Source: Phytoseiulus persimilis
Taxonomy: Eukaryota > Arthropoda > Arachnida > Mesostigmata > Phytoseiidae
Direction: 5' to 3'
Length of the DNA: 64,000 nucleotides
Assembly: GCA_037576195.1 (NCBI GenBank)
Contig: CM075103.1
Span: 8,060,001-8,124,000 of the forward strand
Made by a program: the position numbers and the translations under genes. The notes under the pieces are model-generated. The model did not search any database, was not told the DNA's origin, and saw only the letters and a program-made list of their open reading frames with translations. Each line of letters starts with the position of its first letter. Within the stretch, counting starts at the first letter, position 1. This document shows positions 11,201 through 21,000 of the stretch, piece after piece.

Positions 11201-13475
11201 ACCTTTCCCTCTGTTGACGAGATTCTGAGTTGGGAAATTTTTGAAAAACGGAGAGGGCACTTCTGGCGAGCAATGGTGACGGAAAATGTTCAGCGGTGGC
11301 GGGGAAAAGGTTGTGCGAGCGAACCTTCTGGGTTCGTGGGATCCTTCTTGCGTTGAAGCAGCTCCTCTAATAGAATAAAACGCTCCTTGATTAACGGGTG
11401 CCTTTCACCAGTGATTTATTGTTGGTCGATGGGTCGTGTGGGGCAACGCGAGTGCGATCTAAGCTAGCTTATTAATGATTTTCTTGTCGAATAATTAAAG
11501 GTGAGCCTACGGAATGAAGGTCTGATCGTGTACGCAAAGCTCAGCAAGGGCAGCAGACCTGTGGTCGACGCGAAGGTCGTTGCCAAAATCACCCCGGTCT
11601 CCGATCAAACCGAAACTCAACTGTGCGTCGAGCTCAAGGACAACGGGGCAGGCGACCCGGACATCACGAAGGACGACGGGATCTACTCGAGATATATTGA
11701 AGGCATTAAGAATATCGGAAGACACACACTTATTGTTGAGGCCAAGAGCGACGGGAACGCCGCGCTCCTGCGCAGTGCGACCGTGCCAGGTGAGTTCATA
11801 TTGCTACGACTCCCTCAGCCGATAAGACCAGCAGTCGAGAACTCCATTGCTCGATTTGAGCTCTAGAGCGGCCTATGCAATCAATCGACTTGACCGATGA
11901 TTGATCCACTCATTCAACATCGATTCATCCCAATCGATGATGGATTCTTTCATTATTCAGTCCAGTTATCCATCATCCAGTGTACTTCTCTCATCCATTG
12001 ATTTCGCGATTCTTCAGCTAACTCCTCGCGTAGGAATTCACTTGTGAATCCGCTTATAGTGTATTCACTCATCCCCTCACTTAATAATTAACTTATTATT
12101 TCATTCCAAATACACGAATGAATACGCCCAGTCCTGAATTATCCACCTCATTGAGAAGTGGATCGAGCGATCCGTTGCACTACTTCTATTCGTTGAATCA
12201 ATTATCCGTTCTTTCCGTTCTCCTTCAACTTAAATGGGATTATACTTTTCAGACGATACCGTTCCCCACACTCCGTGTTGTGGTAGTGCCGTCATGCGGA
12301 CAGCTTCAAACGCGACGAAGCCTTTCGCGCGTCGGATGCACTATGGCTCGTTTTTCGTGACGAAAGTTTCCCGTGAGCAGCGGGACGGAGAGATCCGCGC
12401 TCTCTGGGCCGCTCCGGGCCGTATCGCAGATCTCCGCGTGGTCTACTTGCAGTCCAATCCGTCCGGCGTCAGCCTGGCTTGGACCGCAACGGGAAACGTC
12501 AAAGACCATGGGAAAGCCAGTTCGTATGTTATCAAAAAGTTTGACAATCGTGACGACGCCGTCGCGCAGTTCGACGAACGCGGACAAGAGATCAGTCACT
12601 GGGAAATGGACGGGAGTCCTCCCATACCGAAGGAGGCCGGCGCCATGGAGCAAGTGTTCATCAAAACTCTGAATCAAGTGCCAGTGTATTTCGCTATCAA
12701 GGTGAACAACAGCTACGGAACGCTTTCTGCCGTCTCGAATATCGTTGTGGTCAGCGTGATGCCACCTGCGACAACGACGAGTAGCAGCAGCAGCAGTTCA
12801 ACGCTGTGGAATCTAGGCCAAAGAACCACTCAGGGGGGCGGGGGAGGTGGAGGAGGCGGCGGCGGTGGAGGTGGAGACTACTCCAACGAAGAGGGGTCGA
12901 CCGATCAGAGAGAGGCCCGATTTCAACCGGGTCAGATCGCTCTACTCATCACTATTCCACTTGTTGCGCTCGTCCTAGGAACATGCGTGACGCTCCTTAT
13001 TGTCGCGCGTCGGAAAAGGGATCCCATGGAGAAAAAACCTGCATCCGATAACAACAAAAACGGTGAGCTCGACACTCCGAAAAGCGGCACCCTCTCGAAG
13101 GACGGGAGCACAAGGCAAGAAAGCCCTGTACTCCAGAGTCCCAAGGAGGGCATGACTCCGATGGGGGTCGAGATTGTTCATCAAACTCAACAATCAGGCC
13201 TTTCGCCGATCAACAGCTGGCCTGCGGAGGTCCTACTGGACCACTACGGCAAAGTGCAAGAAGCGAAGCAGAGGAACGAACTGCCACCCGTTTTGAGTTT
13301 GCATCCACACTCTCATGACGAGTCGTTGCACTCTTCAAACCCAAGTCTGTACAGCACAATGGACCCCTTCAGAAGAAACACCGGACAGCCCGTAGTTTAT
13401 TCTCCGTATTACGGAAACCCACCTATCGTCACGCCGATGGGGGTCCACGTTTCCCGCAACATCACGCAGGTCTAG
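1944..13475 (+). CDS. CLCA: CLCA-family protein (calcium-activated chloride channel regulator), 8 exons seen, 5' end missing
   Basis: Spliced gene built from exons 1944-2265, 2798-2966, 7621-7881, 8034-8127, 8584-8817, 9451-10206, 11501-11789 and 12253-13475. All introns are GT-AG, phases agree at each junction, and the total is 3348 nt, an exact multiple of three (1115 residues plus TAG). Numbering below starts at the first visible residue. Layout: N-terminal CLCA domain (1 to about 250), vWA fold (about 255-430), beta-rich domains (about 430-750), fibronectin III-like segment (about 768-885), Ser-rich and 14-Gly linker (to 916), transmembrane helix (about 936-961) and a basic, Ser/Pro-rich tail to 1115. 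Family hallmarks include the CG..G motif, E-W-A-x-x-R-x-G-V-F, P-G-H-W and D-D-G-I-Y-S-R-Y. CLCA proteins modulate calcium-activated chloride conductance at the cell surface, and many are self-cleaving metalloproteases; here the protease and vWA metal ligands are lost. The signal peptide exon is not visible. The family call is firm; an exact orthologue is not assigned. Confidence 0.93.
2798..2966 (+). CDS. CLCA: CLCA exon B: degenerate metalloprotease site
   Basis: Acceptor TTCCGTTTACAG; donor TTCAG|GTAAGAG. Enters in phase 1 and leaves in phase 2. This exon holds the equivalent of the CLCA active-site helix. Human CLCA1 has H-E-W-A-H-L-R-W-G-V-F-D-E; here it reads R113-E-W-A-V117-Y-R-Y-G-V-F-K124-E. 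Both histidines and the aspartate position are changed and only the glutamate is kept, while the flanking W, R, G, V, F and E are conserved. The fold is therefore probably kept while zinc binding and self-cleavage are lost. The exon ends in a Cys-containing segment that continues into exon C. Confidence 0.92.
2967..7620 (+). other. Large CLCA intron (4654 nt)
   Basis: Bounded by GTAAGAGC and CTCTTTGCAG. Open frames inside it (such as 5037-5648 +, 6571-7167 minus and 6720-7253 +) overlap one another in opposing or shifted frames and match no family I recognise, so I treat them as chance openings in moderately GC-rich DNA. It contains a short GATC run near 4316-4331 and a perfect 8-bp hairpin at 4917-4940 (AGGGTTAC / GTAACCCT). 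Confidence 0.7.
7621..7881 (+). CDS. CLCA: CLCA exon C: cysteine-containing segment between protease and vWA domains
   Basis: Acceptor CTCTTTGCAG; donor GCTCGCAA|GTGAGTGAG. Phase 2 on both sides. It codes residues 164-250, with Cys residues, an N-A-T sequon, an 'S-S-I-M-S-G-I-P-S' helix resembling the A-S-I-M-F-M-Q-S-L of human CLCA1, an H-H-H-H run and a Q-N-V-M-C motif matching the family's Q-N-x-M-C. It follows a 4654-nt intron, the largest in the visible gene. Confidence 0.9.
8034..8127 (+). CDS. CLCA: CLCA exon D: first strand of the vWA domain
   Basis: Short exon between TTTTCTCCACAG and CAT|GTGAGTGA, phase 2 in and phase 0 out. It encodes residues 251-282. The hydrophobic strand ending Q274-I-S276-E-A278-T stands where other CLCA proteins have V-L-D-x-S-G-S-M. 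The first Asp and second Ser of the D-x-S-x-S metal site (MIDAS) are replaced by Gln and Ala; the middle Ser is kept. Confidence 0.88.
8584..8817 (+). CDS. CLCA: CLCA exon E: vWA domain core
   Basis: Acceptor GTGCGCTTACAG; donor CTCGAG|GTGAGCAT. Exactly 78 codons, phase 0 on both sides (residues 283-360). An amphipathic helix (R-A-L-E-Q-F) leads to the strand M-Q-I-S-I-V-T-Y-G-D, equivalent to the W-V-G-I-V-T-F-D-S of human CLCAs, and to L-A-E-G-L-K-L-A-L-E, equivalent to the I-C-S-G-L helix. An N-S-S sequon is present. Minus-strand open frames over this exon are shadows. Confidence 0.92.
9451..10206 (+). CDS. CLCA: CLCA exon F: end of vWA domain and first beta-rich domain
   Basis: Acceptor CTCTCTCCAG; donor TTCAAT|GTGAGTCT. 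252 codons, phase 0 at both ends (residues 361-612). It begins with the late vWA strands (V-V-V-I-G-D-G; a second strand ending I-I-F-P-S), then the F-V-A-R-T-G-G-R-T helix typical of CLCA vWA domains. Beta-rich sequence follows, with the family signature P-E-P-A-P-G-H-W-K-L before the next domain. An N-D-T sequon lies near the start. Confidence 0.94.
10370..10640 (+). repeat. Purine-rich tract inside a CLCA intron
   Basis: Within the 10207-11500 intron the + strand is strongly purine-biased, dominated by GAGA, GGAA and GAAA words without a fixed repeat unit. It is low-complexity sequence, not coding. Confidence 0.6.
11501..11789 (+). CDS. CLCA: CLCA exon G: conserved D-D-G-I-Y-S-R-Y domain
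   Basis: Acceptor AATAATTAAAG, with a poor pyrimidine tract; donor GTGCCAG|GTGAGTTC. Phase 0 in, phase 1 out (residues 613-708). It carries the best conserved block of the C-terminal half: L-x-D-N-G-A-G-D-P-D-I-T-K-D-D-G-I-Y-S-R-Y, which aligns almost residue for residue with L-D-D-G-A-G-A-D-V-I-K-N-D-G-I-Y-S-R-Y in human CLCA1. Confidence 0.94.
11860..12130 (+). repeat. Degenerate TCATTCA / ATCCAT-rich low-complexity intron sequence
   Basis: The 11790-12252 intron is filled with imperfect repeats of CATTCA, ATCGAT and ATCCATC words. No coding signal is seen. Confidence 0.55.
12253..13475 (+). CDS. CLCA: CLCA exon H: fibronectin III-like segment, Gly linker, membrane helix, long tail
   Basis: Last coding exon, after the acceptor TATACTTTTCAG, ending at TAG 13473-13475. 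Residues 709-1115. Order: C-C and S-N-A-T (glycosylation sequon); an FN3-like segment from about 768 (V-S-L-A-W-T-A ... Y-F-A-I-K-V) ending V-S-N-I-V-V-V; a Thr/Ser run; 14 consecutive Gly codons at 12834-12875 (GGN mixture, so not a pure trinucleotide repeat); a hydrophobic helix I-A-L-L-I-T-I-P-L-V-A-L-V-L followed by the stop-transfer R-R-K-R; then about 150 polar residues ending I-T-Q-V. That end fits a class I PDZ ligand (S/T-x-hydrophobic). Human CLCAs are secreted or have much shorter tails. Confidence 0.94.
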
Positions 13476-16400
13476 TTCGTTGATTAGTTGGTTAAGTGAC
13501 GATCACTCCACTCATAAAAGACTCATCCATGAAATTGTTCTGAGTACCGTCGGTTCGTCGGTCGAGTTTCCGAAGATCAGCGGCTGGTGATAATCAAAGC
13601 GGATTCAACGAATCCGGGAGCTCTCCGGGAGGAAGCGGTTGAATGATTGCGCATCCGCATGTTTAGGGACCGCTCCAGGATCTGATGATTGACGGCTGAA
13701 ACTTCGAGGGCCAATCCGATCCGTCGAACCAGCTGGAACCGAGGGTTCCCGGTTATTGATGGAATAATTTTTCGATGATCTTACTGACGACTCGTTTGTT
13801 CCTCGATTGGTAGATTGATGCCTCAGTTCAGACTCGAACTTGTTGAACGCGTTGTGCAGCAAAATTCATTGGCAGCCTCAAATGTTTGATTGATTGGTTT
13901 ACGAGAACTCTAAACGAAGTCCACACCCGTAACAGGGAAGCGATCGAAAACTAGGGAGGGACATCCAGGCCGAATCTCCGAAAAATAGCCCGAAATTCGG
14001 AGCATTACCGACTTACCGACTCAAAATAGAGAAATTGTGCAAGAATTGACGAAAATAGGAGAACAGAACCTCACAACGTCGAGTCACATGGCAGCGGAAC
14101 CGAGGCATTGTCGAAGACCCCCTCCAAAGGAGAATATCGAAAAGATGTCATCGTTCCAAAGCCATTCAAAGATCTCTGTGATACTCTTCGCGAACTTGCT
14201 GATGTTGCTATTTGGTTCAGATTGCTCGACCGTTCTGCGCTCGTGCTCTGATTGCCTTGACTCGATCGCAATAATGATGATGATCATGATGACAAACGTG
14301 GTGACGAATTCATTGAGAACAAATTGTTGAACGAAGTCGTACTCGATCTTCAGGTAGGACGAGGAACGACTCGATTATGTGGGACCGTGTTTGAGCGAAA
14401 TGCAGAGCGCGTTCCAAGGAATCGTCCAAGTCATTCTCTGCGAGAACGATTCGCAAATCAAAACCTCCAGATAATGACCTCGCTGCCGAGGTTGCCACAG
14501 AACGGATTGACGCAGAACGTAGCGAGTTTAGAGTCTAGTCTCGTCGGCGACTGGAACTTATCAGCGGATCCGAATTTACGACCGGACTTTCCCTCGAGGC
14601 GGTCGTGTTTCGATGCCGTTCCGTCTGGTGATGCGGTCGTAGTGAACGCGCGAGAGAGAGAGAGAGAGGGAGAGGGGAACTTCCCAAAGTATTTTCCTAT
14701 GGAAAAGCGCCTTCCTAGGGAAAAGGGAACGATAACTTAGTTGCGATAGGAAAGGAGCTGCAAACGCCATCCATAGATGACGTTGGAGAAATCGCGACGC
14801 GAAGCCAAAAAACTGAGTTGATGAAACTATATTATTACTTTTCTCATAACCGGTCACATTCATTCACCAAAGCAGATCTCTCCTATATCCAAACCCCTCT
14901 GTAAAGTGTTTGCAAAAGTTGGAAACTAATTCTGTCCCATATCATATCCCCGAGTTGACATAGATAAGAGGCCACAAATTCAAATGAGAGGACGGCGAAG
15001 ACGACCTTGATTTTGGATTGTGTGTAATCTAACGCCGAGATAACGGACATGAGAGATAGGGGTAGTTGAGGAAACTTACAAGACCCGATAAGAGAAGCCC
15101 TTGACCCGATGCTGGTCGAACAAAGAGCCGGAGTAACAAGGCTTTCATAACTTAAGTACCCACTGTAAACTGACTCTACATAACCGAGACGAATGCAGGG
15201 AGGATCCGTTTGGTTGTCTTGATGATGGATTGATTGATTGACAGTATGTATGGATGGATGGAAGGTTGATTGATAACTTGTCAGATTTTTCCAAAACCGA
15301 CTGATTCGTCTTCGATTCTTCGATTTCCGTCACTCGTTTTGCTGATGGATAGATGAGCGCGTCTCGTAAACACGGATCATAGCGTTAGACCAATGATATG
15401 CTCGAGTGGACTACGACAGAGATCCGTATGTCCGAGGAATCGAAGAGGCGAGTTCCCCGAGCTCACCTACAAGAACGCAGTGCAACACCATCGCGCGGTG
15501 CATGGCGATACTGGAAAACAACCATTTAGGATGCTCGACGAAAATGACTGTCGTTGTATCCCTCACTGGTAAAGGCAAACTTTATTCAAGGATGATTTGT
15601 CAAAGTTCCTGTAAAAGCGTCTGAGGCAGAATGAATATCCTGTATCATCTCGTGTAAAATAACTGTGCATAAGGGAACGATTGAGAGAAACCTGTTCAAT
15701 ATTGATACTACGAGAGAGATATGAAACAATAAAGTGAACAAATGGAATTTATTCAGAAGTCCCCTCGTTTTCGATATTCATTTCCCACTATGGCTTTAAC
15801 GATGAGGAAATTCTCCAACCGTTCTAGATCCCTTCACGAAGTCGAATCCACCGACCTCGTCACGGGCCGCAGTTCATCTCGGCCCGACAGGTCTTCATCA
15901 ACCGAACCCCCTCCCCTGTAAGCTCTCTACCTTATCCCGCTGAGTACAAGTACTCTTTCTCCCAGACATTGACGTGGCGCCGCTGCGATGCAAGACAGTC
16001 CAAGGCAGAGTCGCCCAATATCCCCTACTCAGAGGAAGAGATGCAGATTTATTTGGTTGGAGCCGATATTCTTAATTTGGAATGAGCCAAGTGCTACGCT
16101 TATAAGTCGAGAGATTCTTCCACACTGGATCGCCCCAGTCGCACTACGAAACAGGTCTGCGAAACTCCGCGAGGGGGTCCTATATTTCAGTTGAGGGACT
16201 CGGCGTTAGAGGAAACTGACTGGCGTGTTGCTGTGAAAACCGATCTGAAGTCGCGTGTTTCCGACTTCTCGTCTATAAACGGCCTCAGACAAGCTTGGTA
16301 ATGTTGCCGTCTATCGCAGAAAATTCTCATTCGAGCACAGGTCCTACCATGGAATGGTCGAGATCTATCTCTCATGCATCGCCGACCACCGAGTCGACTT

Positions 16401-18021
16401 GATGGGCCTAGACCCAGAGAGACCTCTTTGCGCGGGGCGGGGGAGGGCGGTCACAGAGGGAAAATCGGGGAGGAAAATGGCACCGATCGGTCTATGCAGG
16501 GGACTGTCTGTCTGAAATTTTCGGTCGTGAGAGCTGCGAGCGAACAATGATCGAATGAGCGGACATTTGGATGGCTAACAACGCATGGAACGTCCAGGCT
16601 TTTGTTCAGGGTGAAGGGGTATCATCCAGCGTTTTTACGGCTCTATCGACCTATTTCTCTGGCCGAATCGCTTCTGATCGTCCTCCACGACTATAGTCAA
16701 CTCCACATTCCAGTGTCGTCAATCGTCATCGTCGGCAGCACATCCACTCGCTCACCAGAAGAGCCAGTCAACGTGACGATGAGCGTGAAATGTAGCTCCA
16801 TTACAACACCATCATCTGGACAGGACCTCGGAGTTTTTGAAAATCGATCCTTCCCGAATCGGGACCCATAGTCTCATCATTGCTCTCATTCATCGCAAGA
16901 AGCGATACCGGGAAATTCTATTATACTTACAGTTGGACTTCACAGCGCGATCACAAAGGACGTCCGTTTCGTCCTGGGCCGCGACCTTCTGCCTTGGCAA
17001 GACAACAGGAATGTAATACGGAGCCTAGTTCGTATATGACACTCGAGTTCACTAGCGGAGCTCACACTGATCTTGACATTTCCCCCTTTTTCCTCCATCT
17101 CTTTGCATGAGGGAGGAGCAGACGTGAGCGGAAAAAGAACGATCGCCGCTCTTTGGGGAGTCTTATCATTTCGCAGTGCTTGAGGTGGGTTCTGAAACCA
17201 ATCTCACTCGGCGCAAGGGCACCACGGAGAGTCGAGTCTCTCATTTCGTTGCTTTATTTCACTAGCTCGAGATCGTGTCAGGACGGGTACGTGGTCTCGT
17301 TCGGAGAAGGAATCTTGTAATATAATTCAGAAGCGAGAAGCGTAAGAGGTCAAACACTTCGAAAATTTCATCTGCTCCGTGGGCAGCGGTGGAGGTCCCT
17401 CCGGGATAATTTCCCTCCCACTTCAAATCGACAAAGCGCTGTCTCGCCGCCGCCATCGTTTCTTCGTTTTCCCGTTCTCGGTTTTCTGCTTTTTCGATGA
17501 ACCGCGCCTCGGATCCTGGGTTCGGTCCCGGATGCTCCATTCCCGTGACCTTCCTCGTAGCCACCCCGCATGCTCCTCACCACGAGTCCAGCCCAATCAG
17601 TCAGAACCCATCCACTCAAATCACCTCCGATGGATAAAAATGCATTCTGGAATGCATTCCCATAAACCGCCGGAACAAAATTCTCTCTGCCATCAGAGCT
17701 TTGATCAACAGGTGAATACGAGGGTCCTCGCGAATAGACCAGACTAATGGGAGGGGAAGTTCCGGAAGTCAAAGTCCGCCTCCGAGTTGACGACATTTCT
17801 AATCCTGAAGATCGTTCGGATCACCTCGCATCTCGTTATCGTCTCAGGAACAGAGGCTTTCCGGAAAAGGCCCCGACGGCTTCCGCCAGGTAGTTTTTCT
17901 CCTTCGAACCACTGCATTCGGCCTCCCTTCCCCACGTCGGGATGCGCACGAAGCCCCCCGATTTCTCGCTCAACCGCCTCCTCCATCAAACCTCTGATAA
18001 CACACAGTTCCGGTTCGTTTG

Positions 18022-18037
18022 CCCCCCCCCCCCCCCC
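18022..18037. repeat. Poly(C) run, 16 bases
   Basis: Sixteen uninterrupted C residues in non-coding sequence. One of five C/G homopolymers in the window. Confidence 0.95.
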
Positions 18038-21000
18038 TCAACATTTTTCCTCCATTCTCGTATTCCACGTAGGGGATACCGCAGCTCGAGCAAACGGACG
18101 GAGCAAACTGCGCGCCAGGACTCCATCTCTAATTGAGTCGTCGGTCATCGTGCTGAATGTGTAGGCCGATTTGGTAGCGACGACAATCTGGTTACGGATG
18201 CAGACGTGAGGTTGGCATGTGATGTAAGTCCGTCTACGCGCCGTCTGCGCTCTTGTATACATCCGCAGATCTTTCTCGCGTCGTGACACCGAACGAAGTC
18301 GACGACCTCCGGGTGCAGCTTTCCCGCACGCGAGCCTCCGAAGTGCCCGTGGAAGCTTCAGCTGGCGAATGAGCATTCAAGGCTGGGAAATTATTCCCAG
18401 AGGTCGGTGGGGCCGAAGGGTTTCTTGACAACGGGGTGGAATAGGCTTGGAGGAGGCGAAGTGGGCGCACTCCGCAGCGCCGCGAGGGCTCGCAAGTCGG
18501 CAACCGAACAAGTCTCCCAGTAGAATCGGGAAGGACGAATTTAATTGCACGGCGAATTCAGCAACGCGGAGCACCTTTTGCCTGAAGCAGTTTGACTAAC
18601 TTGCGAAGTCGCTGTGACTGGGTCCCGAGGGTTTTCGCTCTCCGCCCGTGTGGAGCGCGGCGAAGAATTCGTCGCCCCCAATCGAGATAAACCTCATTTT
18701 CCCAAACTATGACTTCGATACTTTTCCGCGTTCCGTCGATTGGGAAGATACTTTCCCATTGTCGAACACCCTCTCACGACCGGGAACCCTACGGGAGGAT
18801 CGGGATATTCATGAGCTCACCGATCCACCGGAGGAACTGCGAGTGGTCCGCCTAGACTCAAGATGAGGGGCATTCTTCAATAAACTGGCCCTATCAGATG
18901 AAGGAGCGACCGACAGGGACTCAAATTAGCAATCAAATGGCAGGAGCCTCGTGAGGAACGACCCAGATTCCAGGAAATCGACGAATGAGGACCAACCATG
19001 TCGGAGAGCAAGGGGAGGGGTGGGTTCTGAGATAGGTCCGACAAACAACCTCACTACGATTGAAATCAAGGGGAGACTTCGGAGCGACGAGATTCGTGAG
19101 CGGCTCTCAGCGGTTCATGTAAATAAAGGCTTCGGAGCATCTTTATCAGAGACGAGGAAATTTCATTCTCATGGGAGAACTTCCTCACTTTCAGGGAAGG
19201 TTTCCAAAATCGGCTCCAGGACAAGATCATACGTCCCGAGGTGATTCAAATTAGCAGAGTTAGCTCTTGTCCGCGAGTCGCGCCGGAAGCCTCTGGGGTG
19301 ACCACAAAAACCAGCGGGTGTCGGCACTCGGCTCGAGGCCTGATAGCCCTGAAGCAATGAAATAACGGCCGGGCTGAACAAGCGGGGAAATGAATGAATT
19401 TATGACAATTTAACAGCGAGATTATCACACTCGCGCCTCGTGTCGGAACCTGGTTGGGAACAGAGTCACGTTTGATCAACCAAGCATCTGTCCCTACCCA
19501 GCCCTTCTGTAGAAAGGGGTCTTCTGCCTCATCGGGCAGTTTAGAGTGGGAAGGTGAATGTTTCTCTCTGTTTCACAGAGATTCAACACTCGTGCAAATG
19601 TACACGTAGCCGAATGAGTGCAATGATCGATTCCGGGGCTACGTTCCCGAATCCGTCCAAATCGGTGTTAAGCTTGCCTCGAATTTCACCCCACGAATGT
19701 CTCGGATCGCCCTCATTTCCGGAGTTCCGATTCGGTCCACCCGTCAACCGAACTTATTTGTTCCCGAATTTCGGCAATCGCATCATTTTCCGATATTGCG
19801 TCCGAATTCCGGTCTCGTTCTCGTTTTTGAGTTTGCTCTCGATACAATGGTTCCTGATGAAATATTCTGCGAGAGTAATGAGATGAAATCATGAGCCACG
19901 TTAACAACTTTCTTCCAGCGAACGTGATCAGAGTGAACACGTTTTAGAGAATGAGTCGCTGCTCCAAACAGATCGCACAAATTGTCATCATTTTTTCCCG
20001 AGTCCCGTCACTATTCATGGACGACACGACGGCGACGATTCAACTACGAGGAACTAGTCTCCGGCACGTCGACAACGAATGGCAATAAAAACTTATGTAA
20101 TTCCTCCGATTCATGGAATAGGCACAGGGCTCTGACCTGCCACCGCGAATGGGTTTCAGCGCGCGTTCCCGATAGTTTGCTGGTGAGTTCGGCGCAGGAC
20201 TCTCTTTCGAAAGAGGATGATCCAGTTGCCGGATCAGTTTCTCCGTCGAGAAAAAGCGCTCGAGTTTAACTGGGGCGTCCAAACATTCTGTTCGACATCC
20301 TCACCGTGCAATAGAAGTCGAACTTTTCCACGGTGGTCATGAGCACTGTTCGGAAACAACGGAATAATTGATTCCCGGAGGCACAAAGATTGCCCGGGAC
20401 ATCGTGACGTGCGAAGGCTCGAGGTGCTCAGAACTCGGACGGAATTTCCCGTCGGTTGCGAGATCTGCCGTCTCCCGACCGAGCCCGCTCCGCGGGAAAA
20501 GATTCGAAGCCTCGTTTCCGCAGCAGTGGCCAACTACTTCAACATCACCGAATCTCCCGAACTCCCCACCAGAGCCGCCGCCGAAAGAAAAGAGCAGAGA
20601 AGTGAGAGAGCCAGTCGAGAAAGGGGAGCAAGAGGGAAGGAGCTTCTTAACAAGAAATTTCTGCGAGAACAATAAAAATCCAATTACGGGTTGTCCTGCA
20701 GATGCGAGTCTGGGTGCGGGCCTGTGGGTCTTAGTGAGGATGTCTCTCCTTCCCGGAGCGCTGCGCCAATCCTGCGGAACTTGAGTTTCCGATTCCCCAT
20801 CAGCAAGAAAATGAGCCGCCAACACGCAATTTACCATTGCGTCATACCAAGGGAACGGTGTTTACCCACCTAACCAGCGAATATCTCTCCGGCCAGAGCG
20901 ATTGTTTTCGTTCTCTCCGGAGCTCTGCCAGTCCCACGAAGAGGAGATGGTAACGTTGAGATCTCCGAGAGGTTCGTGTGTATGTTCCCAATATAGAGGG

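Noticed and set aside
20337-20837. Overlapping long frames on both strands (166, 138 and 88 codons)
   Set aside because: Three competing frames with no recognisable domain; no coherent splice model.
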